From positions 1 through 5,725 of the forward strand of contig CAZGCI010000150.1 of the NCBI GenBank assembly GCA_964524185.1: DNA of 5,725 nucleotides, written 5' to 3'. The notes beneath the pieces were generated by a model. It was not told where the DNA came from. It did no database searches and worked only from the letters and a program-made list of their open reading frames with translations. A program made the position numbers and the translations under genes. This DNA is from Thiohalocapsa sp964524185 (lineage in GTDB: Bacteria > Pseudomonadota > Gammaproteobacteria > Chromatiales > Chromatiaceae). Positions 1 through 5,669 of the stretch are shown here, piece after piece; within the stretch, counting starts at the first letter, position 1, and each line of letters starts with the position of its first letter.

Positions 1-1
1 T

Positions 2-236
2 ATGCCAGAGAGAGCCACCCTTTTTCAATCCGCTGGTGAGATTTGCGGGCTAGGCAACCGCCCCCTGCGCGGCGATGCCCGCTGGCTGTTCGGCGCCTCG
101 GCGCACCTGCTAGTCGCCGTTGCGGCTGAGCCGCTGGTCGTCGTCGATTGGCGCACTCCGTAGGTGAAGACTCGTCGCTGGATCTACTGCTCGCCTCGCT
201 GCCGGTCGGCGGTCCTCGCCTGATGTTTTATCAAGG
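2..236 (+). pseudogene. IS4-type transposase fragment, frameshifted and truncated
   Basis: Two adjacent reading frames together look like the N-terminal half of an IS4-type DDE transposase. The first frame (from 2 to a TAG at 161-163) gives CGLGNRPLRG, then AEPLVVVDWRTP. The next frame (from about 166) gives SLDLLLASLPVGGPRLMFYQ. In IS4-type transposases I recall the order GN..L..ER, then P.I.VDW.. carrying the first catalytic Asp, then LLRA..PVGGR.LTLYE, and this matches block by block. The frame change near 161-166 and the loss of everything after the FYQ block, where REP sequence begins at about 237, make it a remnant. The first codons (ATG at 2) may not be a true start because the window begins there. 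No terminal inverted repeat can be assigned. The family call rests on motif memory without a search. Confidence 0.5.
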
Positions 237-259
237 GCGGCACTGGTGTTTGTGCCGCG
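237..259. repeat. Solitary REP-type hairpin
   Basis: GCGGCAC (237-243), an eight-base loop TGGTGTTT and GTGCCGC (252-258) form a perfect 7-bp stem. It is identical to the hairpin of the array at 3336-3556 and the one at the window end. The usual GTGGGA head before GCGGCAC is degraded here (AAGG), so this looks like a partial or old copy. It sits exactly where the transposase similarity stops. Confidence 0.75.
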
Positions 260-265
260 ACTTTC

Positions 266-482
266 GGCGCCAAGCGCGACGGGGGCTACGCGCGCGCCTG
301 CAAGTCACGCCCAGCGGGCTTGTCTAAGGTAGACGTCGTCGGACTAGGGTAGAGCGTCGTTGCTCCGATGCCTGTTGGCGACGCGGGGGCTGCTGTGTGG
401 CCGGCCTCGACCGTTCCGATCTGTCCCGCGTCGATTCCAGTAGACCAGCGGTCAACAGGAACAACGCAAGGATACCTCTCGA
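266..482 (+). promoter_or_regulatory. gmd upstream region with 20-bp-period direct repeat and RBS
   Basis: No convincing gene lies here. CTAAGGTAGA (324-333) and CTAGGGTAGA (344-353) match at 9 of 10 bases and start exactly 20 bases apart. A similar CGTCGTC/GCGTCGTT tail follows each, so about two helical turns separate the copies, as in some operators. A purine-rich AAGGA at 468-472 lies 10 bases before the gmd ATG at 483 and supports that start. I could not identify a convincing -35/-10 pair. The regulatory reading is inference. Confidence 0.3.
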
Positions 483-1589
483 ATGACTGCGAGTGCACAG
501 AGAAAGGTCGCCCTCATCACGGGCATCACCGGCCAAGACGGCGCCTATCTAGCCGAGCTGCTGCTCGCAAAAGGCTACGAGGTCCATGGCATCAAACGCC
601 GTGCGTCGTCCTTCAACACCGACCGCATCGACCACATCTACCAGGACCCGCACGAGTCGGAGCCGCGCTTCATCCTGCACTACGGGGACCTGACTGACTC
701 CACCAACCTCATCCGCATCATCCAGCAGGTGCAGCCGGATGAGATCTACAACTTGGCCGCCCAGAGCCACGTGGCGGTGTCCTTCGAGACGCCTGAATAC
801 ACGGCCAATGCCGACGCGGTGGGGACGCTTCGGATTCTTGAGGCCATTCGCATCCTGGGGCTGGAGCAGAAGACCCGCTTCTACCAGGCATCTACCTCGG
901 AGTTGTACGGCAAGGTGCAGGAGGTGCCGCAGAAGGAAACCACCCCCTTCTATCCGCGCTCGCCTTACGCGGCGGCGAAGCTGTACGCCTATTGGATTAC
1001 CGTGAACTACCGGGAGGCGTACGGCCTGCACGCCTCCAACGGGATTCTGTTCAACCACGAGAGCCCCATTCGGGGCGAGACCTTTGTCACCCGCAAGATC
1101 ACGCGCGCCGCCGCGCGCATCAAACTGGGGCTGCAGGCAAAGCTCTACCTCGGCAGCCTCGACGCCAAGCGTGACTGGGGCCACGCGCGGGACTACGTGG
1201 ACGCGCAGTGGCGCATCCTGCAGCAGGCAGAGCCGGACGACTACGTGATCGCCACCGGGCGGTAGTGCTCGGTGCGGGACTTCGTAAACGCCGCTTTCCG
1301 CGAGATCGGCGTCACGTTGGAGTGGCGGGGCCGCAGGGTGGATGAGCAGGGGGTGGATGTGGCCTCGGGCACGGTGCGGGTGGAGGTGGACCGGCGCTAT
1401 TCCCGCCCCACGGATGTGGAGACCCTGCTGGGGGACCCCACCACGGCGAGGGAGAAGCTGGGCTGGACGCCGCAGATCACCTTCGGCGAGATCGTGACCC
1501 TCATGTCAGCGGAGGTGATGGAAAACGATCTGCAACTGGCCAGGCGGGATGCGCTGGTGAAGGAGGCGGGGTATCGGGCGTTTGATTAT
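483..1589 (+). pseudogene. gmd: GDP-mannose 4,6-dehydratase, interrupted by an amber codon
   Basis: Gmd is a cytoplasmic short-chain dehydrogenase/reductase that turns GDP-D-mannose into GDP-4-keto-6-deoxymannose, the first step to GDP-fucose and GDP-rhamnose. The N-terminal 260 residues have the NADP-binding TGITGQDG (residues 13-20, GxxGxxG), the TSE triplet (T138, E140) and YAAAK (Y162, K166) of the catalytic centre, and the family signatures NHESP, GETFVTRKITRA and RDWGHARDYV. TAG at 1263-1265 follows IATGR, where relatives usually read Gln-Tyr-Ser-Val-Arg. The same frame then resumes with SVRDF and runs through VETLLGD and EKLGWTPQ to GYRAFDY at 1587-1589. A CAG-to-TAG change would explain it, and the next codon is also altered (Cys for the usual Tyr). 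The reconstructed length of about 369 residues fits the roughly 370 of E. coli Gmd. The native stop is lost: the frame stays open to 1769 across the antisense hic remnant. Start chosen by AAGGA at 468-472. Without readthrough the product lacks its last third and is probably inactive. Confidence 0.9.
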
Positions 1590-1595
1590 GGTCCC

Positions 1596-1825
1596 TCATC
1601 GCTTGGCAACCAGCTCGTCAACTGTCACGTCGATGTCTCGAGCAATCTGACGAAGGAGGATAGGGGAAAGGTCTCGCCCGGCAGCATGCCGATCACTTCG
1701 CGGAGATTCGCATTGAGTTCTTCGAGGCTTTCACCCTGGCTGTGGGCGCCCGGGAGACCGGGGACGTAACCCACATAGAGGTGGGTGTCTGGACAGCGTT
1801 CGATCACGGCGGTGTATCGGCGCAT
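1596..1825 (-). pseudogene. hicB: HicB antitoxin N-terminus joined to a probable HicA C-terminus
   Basis: From ATG at 1825 (minus) the first roughly 48 residues are HicB/UPF0150-like. MRRYTAVIERCPDT is followed by YVGYVPGLPGAHSQGE and LEELNANLREVIGML, the partial RNase-H-like fold of HicB antitoxins, which neutralise the HicA mRNA interferase. In relatives REVI.ML leads into a Glu-rich segment and a C-terminal extension. Here it runs out of family after ML (near 1685) and stops at 1625-1627, 66 residues in all. Shifting frame at that point gives HAGRDLSPILLRQIARDID then VTVDELVAKR, ending at a stop at 1596-1598. That resembles the C-terminus of HicA toxins (a His-containing segment, then I.R..G.TV.EF). 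The simplest reading is a hicB-hicA pair with an internal deletion joining the two genes. No good ribosome-binding site precedes 1825. It lies antisense to the extended gmd frame and between gmd and the gmd fragment. The HicB call is firm; the HicA call is tentative. Confidence 0.65.
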
Positions 1826-1962
1826 TGGCGGCTTGCGGCAGAGTGACTCGGGGTACCCAAACCAGGTTACTCAACCCTCGCGGGCTTGTCTTTGGGTTAG
1901 GGGGCAGGTTAGGGGATAGTGTACTCAATTCGCTTTACGGCACGACAAGAGGGGGCCGCATG

Positions 1963-2077
1963 GTGGTGGCGGACCCGTGCTATACCCGTCACACATGGGT
2001 TTTCGGCCCACGGAGGTGGAGACGCTGCTGGGGGACGCTACCACGGCCCCGGAGAAGCTGGGGTGGACGCCACAGAA
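1963..2077 (+). pseudogene. gmd: Second, diverged fragment of the gmd 3' end
   Basis: FRPTEVETLLGDATTAPEKL then GWTPQ is encoded from 2001 and corresponds to the Gmd C-terminal segment also present in the first copy (about 1404-1476). By eye about 80 % of the bases match over 77 positions. The similarity continues upstream: GTGGTGGCGGACCCGTGCTAT (1963-1983) matches 1380-1400 at 17 of 21 positions. A 17-base interruption (1984-2000) separates the two blocks and shifts the frame. Its beginning (ACCCGTCACAC) itself resembles the next bases of copy 1, so it may be a short imperfect tandem duplication. The similarity stops at about 2077, where fcl sequence starts in another frame. It cannot make a Gmd product. 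It shows that two gmd copies, or a partial duplication, once existed here. Confidence 0.8.
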
Positions 2078-2918
2078 CGCGCACCAGCCGCGAGCTGGAC
2101 CTGCGCGACCAGGCGGCGGTGCGGGCTTTCTATGCCGCCGAGCGCCCTGAGTACGTCTTCCTGGCGCCTGCTAAGGGTGCGGGCATCCTCGCCAATGACA
2201 CCGACCCGGCGGAATTCCTCTACGACAACCTGATGATCGAGGCCAACCTCATTCACGGCGCGTGGGAGGCGGGCGTGGAGAAGCTGCTGTTCCTCGGCAG
2301 CACCTGCATCTACCCCAAACACGCGCCCCAGCCGTTGCGAGAGGACGCGCTGCTCACCGGCCCGTCGAGCCCACCAACGAACGGTACGCCGTGGCCAAGA
2401 TTGCCGGCATCAAGCTCTGCCAGGCCTACCGGCGCCAATACGGTGCGCGCTTCATCTCCGCCATGCCCACCAACCTCTACGGTCCCGGCGACAACTTCGA
2501 CCTGGAGAAGTCCCACGTGATGCCGGCGCTGATCCGCAAGTTCCACGAGGCTAAGGAACGCGGCGATGCCACGGGGACGGTGTGGGGCACCGGCACGCCG
2601 CGGCGAGAGTTCTTGCACGTGGATGATTGCGCGGATGCGTGTCAGTTTTTGATCGACGCGTATGACGGCGAGGGGTTTGTGAGCATTGGCGTGGGGGAGG
2701 ACATCAGCATCCGCGAGCTGGGGGAGCTGGTGCGCCGGGTCGTAGGCTTCGACGGCGAGGTGGTTTAGGATACCGGCAAGCCGGACGGCACGCCCCGCAA
2801 GCTGGTGGATGTGGGGCGGATCCATGGGCTGGGTTGGCGGGCGAAGACTCCGTTGGAGGACGGGGTGCGGGCGACCTACCAGTGGTTTCTGCCGCACCAG
2901 GGGGATTTTCGGGGCTAG
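2077..2918 (+). pseudogene. fcl: GDP-L-fucose synthase, N-terminus lost, frameshifted, amber stop
   Basis: Fcl (WcaG) epimerises and reduces GDP-4-keto-6-deoxymannose to GDP-L-fucose in the cytoplasm, directly after Gmd. Similarity begins at RTSRELDLRDQAAV, about residue 34 of the E. coli protein, so the start codon and the GxxGxxG nucleotide-binding segment are missing and replaced by gmd sequence. GSTCIYPK (Ser codon 2299, Cys codon 2305) and YAVAK (Tyr codon 2385, Lys codon 2397) keep the catalytic residues. MPTNLYGPGDNFDLE, WGTGTPRREFLHVDD, KPDGTPRKLVDV and TYQWFLPHQGDFRG complete the family down to TAG at 2916-2918. Three further lesions are visible. One base (a G) is lost at about 2364 between LLTGP and VEPTNE. 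TAG stands at 2766-2768 where relatives have an aromatic residue (VV-W/F/Y-D). LAPAKGAGILAN replaces the usual LAAAKVGGILAN. The gene is certainly non-functional as assembled. Confidence 0.9.
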
Positions 2919-2943
2919 GGTAGGTGCTTGGCCTCACCGCGGA

Positions 2944-3235
2944 GTCGCGGCACCGAGCGTGCCGCTCCCACGGGGAGGATGGTTGTGGGAGCGGCCCAGG
3001 TTGAATTGCTGTGGGAGCGGCACTGCTGTTTGTGCCGCGATCTTCTGCGCGCCCAGGTTCTCCCTCAGTTGCTGTGCGCGCGTTAGTCGCGGCACTGAGA
3101 GTGCCGCTCCCACGGTTAGGATGGCTGTGGGAGCGGCCCAGGTTGAATTGCTGTGGGAGCGGCACTGCTGTTTGTGCCGTGATCTTCTGCGCGCCCAGGT
3201 TCTCCCTCAGTTGCTGTGCGCGCGTTAGTCGCGGC
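2944..3235. repeat. REP-type array, 142-bp tandem units (left of gap)
   Basis: GTCGCGGCAC begins at 2944, 3086 and 3228, so the period is exactly 142 bases. Units 2944-3085 and 3086-3227 differ at about six positions (about 96 % identical), and a third unit is cut by the gap after eight bases. Each unit holds a hairpin GCGGCAC/GTGCCGC (2947-2965 in unit 1), an inverted GTGGGAGCGGCC half-element (2985 onward), a full GTGGGAGCGGCAC hairpin with an eight-base loop (3011-3038), and a GCGCGC-flanked segment (about 3048-3082). GTGG before a GC-rich palindrome is typical of REP elements moved by RAYT transposases. No RAYT gene is in the window. The array lies just after fcl, between convergent genes. 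Confidence 0.9.
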
Positions 3236-3335
3236 NNNNNNNNNNNNNNNNNNNNNNNNNNNNNNNNNNNNNNNNNNNNNNNNNNNNNNNNNNNNNNNNN
3301 NNNNNNNNNNNNNNNNNNNNNNNNNNNNNNNNNNN
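3236..3335. other. Assembly gap of exactly 100 N
   Basis: The 100-base run of N is probably a placeholder for unknown length, placed inside the repeat array where short reads would fail. The left flank ends GTCGCGGC and the right flank begins ACCGAGAGTGCC. Together they would read as one uninterrupted repeat start, so the true gap may be zero or a whole number of units. Confidence 0.98.
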
Positions 3336-3556
3336 ACCGAGAGTGCCGCTCCCACGGGGAAAGGGCTCGTGGGAGCGGCACTGGTGTTTGTGCCGCGATC
3401 TGGCCGTGATGTTGTCCTCGCTGCCGAGTCGCGGCACTGAGAGTGCCGCTCCTACGGGGAAGGGGCTCGTGGGAGCGGCACTGGTGTTTGTGCCGCGATT
3501 CGGCCGTGCTGTTGCCTTGACCGCCGAGTCGCGGCACCGCGAGTGCCGCTCCTACG
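3336..3556. repeat. REP-type array, 100-bp tandem units (right of gap)
   Basis: The motif ACYGAGAGTGCCGCTCC begins at 3336 and 3436, with a related form (ACCGCGAGTGCC) at 3536: a period of exactly 100 bases. The last copy is partial and ends near 3556. In the first unit GTGCCGCTCCCACG (3343-3356) pairs perfectly with CGTGGGAGCGGCAC (3368-3381) around an 11-base loop. The second arm also starts a smaller GCGGCAC/GTGCCGC hairpin, so alternative folds compete. In the second unit the left arm reads CCTACG, leaving one G-T pair. The spacer after the hairpin (GATCTGGCCGTGATG or GATTCGGCCGTGCTG) differs from that of the 142-bp units. Confidence 0.9.
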
Positions 3557-3703
3557 AATCGCATCGGAGGAAGGGGTGCGGTCCACCTATCCGTCGGCCC
3601 TGGGGCATGAGGGGGATTGTCGGGACGAGCGGGCCCGCTGCTCTCGTTTGCGCGCCCCGGTTGTGCCCAGCGGCTGCAATGCCCTCGCGTTGGCGCTGGT
3701 CCT

Positions 3704-5167
3704 CTAAGCGCGGCGGAGCGGGAAGGCCATGCTCTCGATCTGAATGCGCTGCCAGACGGCGCGCCGCAGCAGCAGATTCCAGATGACGAAGGTGCAGGCG
3801 GTGGCGGCGGCAGCGCCCACCAGGCCGAAGGTTGGGATGAGCACAAAGTTCAGGATGAGGTTGGCCAGGGCGGCGACGGCGACGCCGCGCAGGGTCTCGC
3901 GCTCGTGGCCGGTCATGTTGAGCAGCACGTTGACCGAGCCCATGGCGGCGTTTACCAGTTGGCCGAGGGACAGCAGGATCAGCGCCGTGTGACCGCGCAC
4001 GTACTCCGGGCCGAAGGCGAAGGACAGGATGGCGTCCCCAAAGAAGACGAAGGCCAGCACCAGGGGCAGGGCCAGCGCGAGGATGGCGCGTGCGCTCTGC
4101 GTGACCAGGCGCTGCAGTCGGCGCTGGTCGCCCTCCGCGTGGAGCCGGGCGATATACGGCATGATGACCATATTGACGGCCTGCAGCCCGAAGGGGATCA
4201 GCATGGCCGCTTGCACCGCCACCTTGTAGACGCCGACGTCCTCGGCCGGGCGGAACAGGCCGAGGATCAGGATGTCCGCCTGAGTGTTGATCACCTGCAG
4301 GCCGGCGGTGAGGGACAGCGGGAGGATGGAGACCAACCAGGCCCGCGCCGCATACTCTGGCTGGGGCAGCGGGGTGCGCGGGCGCCATCGGAGCAGGTAG
4401 ATGAGCCCGGCGCCGGCGGCGAAGGCCAAGCCGTGCAGGGCTAGCTGCACCGGTGTGAGTGGCTGGATGGGGTAAAGGGCCAGCGCGATGAAGACCAGCG
4501 CGTATTCCAGCTGTGGGCGCCGGGCGAGTGGGCGCGGACGGTACAGCGCCAGCAGCGCGGCGCCGACCGCAAAGGCCAGCGCGGCGGCCAGGGCATGCAG
4601 GGTCATCGCCACCGCGGGCGTGACCGGTTGGGTCGGGAACAGCATGACGGCCGCAAAGAGCAGCAACACCAGCAGGCCGGGGCGCAGAATCTGTTCCGGA
4701 AGCAGCCCGGCGACGACGTGCCGCAGGCCGCGCAGCGCGGCACTCCGCAGGTTGCCCAGCGCCCTGAGCGGGATCAGCGCGAAGCCGGCGACGAGCGTGT
4801 AAAGCAGGGCCTGGCCGATGTGCGCCTGGAAGGTCCAGACGGCCGCGAGGCCGAGCAGGGCGATGGCGGCCGAGGAGGCCCAGACGATGCGGGTGCTCCA
4901 GCGCCAGAGCCCGCGCAGCCGGCCCCAGTGCGCGCCGGCCTGGGCCCGCGCCGTCTCGCGGATGACCAGTTGCGGCAGGCCGAGCTGGGTGGGCACGGCG
5001 AGGACGGTCACGATGGCGAGCACCAGCGCGTATACGCCGTAACCCTCGGGGCCGAGCACCCGCGCCAGCTCCACTGCCACCGCGAAACTCAGCCCGACGC
5101 CGCCCAGCTTGATGGCCAAGCTGCCGACGCCGCCGCGCAGCAGCCGGGTACGCAGATTGGCCGTCAT
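3704..5167 (-). CDS. Oligosaccharide flippase (PST/Wzx-like) with internal duplication
   Basis: A 487-residue, very hydrophobic inner-membrane protein of the MOP superfamily, PST branch, which moves lipid-linked sugars to the periplasmic face for capsule, O-antigen or exopolysaccharide. It opens with a basic stretch and a first helix (about 14-34) followed by ARVLGPEGYGVYAL, the usual family start. Mid-protein it has NTQADILILGLFRPAEDVGV and LQAVNMVIMPYIARLHAEGD. Near the end come LGQLVNAAMGSVNVLLNMTG and LIPTFGLVGAAAATACTFVIWN. I count about 14 hydrophobic segments. Residues 168-223 and 224-273 are two diverged copies of one two-helix block; without one copy the length would be about 437, nearer the usual 420-450. 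The ATG at 5167 has only a weak GGA before it. The frame is open to TAG at 3704-3706 and looks functional. It is convergent with fcl and far from its own upstream neighbour. The sugar substrate cannot be told, and MATE-type exporters are a less likely alternative. Confidence 0.88.
   Translation of the reverse strand: MTANLRTRLLRGGVGSLAIKLGGVGLSFAVAVELARVLGPEGYGVYALVLAIVTVLAVPTQLGLPQLVIRETARAQAGAHWGRLRGLWRWSTRIVWASSAAIALLGLAAVWTFQAHIGQALLYTLVAGFALIPLRALGNLRSAALRGLRHVVAGLLPEQILRPGLLVLLLFAAVMLFPTQPVTPAVAMTLHALAAALAFAVGAALLALYRPRPLARRPQLEYALVFIALALYPIQPLTPVQLALHGLAFAAGAGLIYLLRWRPRTPLPQPEYAARAWLVSILPLSLTAGLQVINTQADILILGLFRPAEDVGVYKVAVQAAMLIPFGLQAVNMVIMPYIARLHAEGDQRRLQRLVTQSARAILALALPLVLAFVFFGDAILSFAFGPEYVRGHTALILLSLGQLVNAAMGSVNVLLNMTGHERETLRGVAVAALANLILNFVLIPTFGLVGAAAATACTFVIWNLLLRRAVWQRIQIESMAFPLRRA
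4349..4666 (-). repeat. In-frame tandem duplication inside the flippase gene
   Basis: Copy A (4499-4666) encodes residues 168-223 with LFPTQPVTP, LHALAAALAFAVGAALLALY and PQLEYA. Copy B (4349-4498) encodes residues 224-273 with LYPIQPLTP, LHGLAFAAGAGLIYLLRW and PQPEYA. DNA also aligns: GCGCGGCGCCGACCGCAAAGGCC in A (plus strand) corresponds to GCCCGGCGCCGGCGGCGAAGGCC in B. Copy A is about five codons longer. The copies have clearly diverged, so the event is not recent. Confidence 0.8.
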
Positions 5168-5660
5168 CGTGCGGTCCGGCGCGACTGAGCGGGGGCTGCG
5201 ATGGGCGTTGCGGCGTGTTGGGCCCGGCCCGAAGCTGGTGGAGTCCCGGTCTTTGTTCCGTTGAGACGTTGTTCGCTCACAGCGGCGGCGGGATGTGGTG
5301 TGCGGGTTGTGAGGGCGGCAGGTGCGATGGGCCGGGAGTATACCCTAGCGAGGCGGTGCCGCAGGGTGAGCGGCTGGGTCGCCGGCGCGCCGGCGGGTCG
5401 GTGACTGTGGCTCGGGCGGGGCTCAGGAACAGATGCCCACCCCTGGCGGCAGCGGCTGCGCATCGGCCCTGCGACCTTCCGCCTTGCCAGCAACTGGTGC
5501 ACGCGCCCGCGACGACAACTTGACGCCATCTGCCAACCTCTGTGGAGGTCGAGCACTCTCGTGCGTCTTCCGGCGAAGATGACCACCCGTTCCGACGATC
5601 ATGACCGCCTTGGGCGCCGCGCCGGTTGCAAGGCCGCTCTCGGGTACACCGACCACTGAT
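5168..5660. other. Gene-poor stretch upstream of the flippase gene
   Basis: I see no coding region that I can support on either strand. Open frames exist but are Arg/Ala/Pro-rich and lack recognisable motifs, as expected of GC-rich antisense or random frames. Two sites stand out: a TATACT hexamer on the minus strand at 5337-5342 and a perfect 16-base palindrome at 5380-5395. The region could hold a degenerated gene that I do not recognise. Confidence 0.5.
5337..5342 (-). promoter_or_regulatory. Possible -10 box for the flippase gene
   Basis: Read on the minus strand the hexamer is TATACT, one base from the sigma-70 consensus, in otherwise GC-rich DNA and upstream of the flippase start at 5167 (about 165 bases of leader). 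No good -35 lies 16-18 bases further upstream (candidates CTGCGG or CCTGCG), so the call is weak. Confidence 0.22.
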
Positions 5661-5669
5661 TGAGTTGCT

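Noticed and set aside
1258..1265. GGCGGTAG, the core of the ops (RfaH-recruiting) element of polysaccharide operons
   Set aside because: It lies inside gmd and is created by the premature TAG codon, not in an operon leader. The following bases do not complete the element convincingly.
1895..1915. GGTTAGGGG twice, 12 bases apart, upstream of hicB
   Set aside because: A short G-rich direct repeat with no promoter-like context that I could assign; too weak to call an operator.
1263..2768. Reassigned TAG codon explaining both in-frame ambers
   Set aside because: TAG ends fcl (2916) and the flippase (3704) at their natural C-termini. The expected residues at the two internal ambers differ (Gln versus an aromatic), and fcl has a frameshift and a lost 5' end anyway.
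2944..3556. CRISPR array
   Set aside because: Whole 142- and 100-bp units repeat, including the spacers. There are no short identical repeats with unique spacers and no cas gene nearby.
3628..3639. AGCGGGCCCGCT palindrome as a terminator
   Set aside because: It has no loop and no T-run after it; in this GC-rich DNA it is likely chance.
2704..3846. Minus-strand frame of 380 codons through the repeat array and gap
   Set aside because: It is low-complexity Pro/Arg/Ser/Ala translation of REP sequence and N, with no domain.
3617..4444. Long plus-strand frame of 275 codons
   Set aside because: It is antisense to the flippase gene, is rich in Gln/Gly/Asp/Glu as expected of a GC-rich shadow frame, and has no family motif.
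5164..5586. Minus-strand frame upstream of the flippase
   Set aside because: It is rich in Arg/Ala/Pro and has no recognisable motif. It overlaps the flippase start in another frame.
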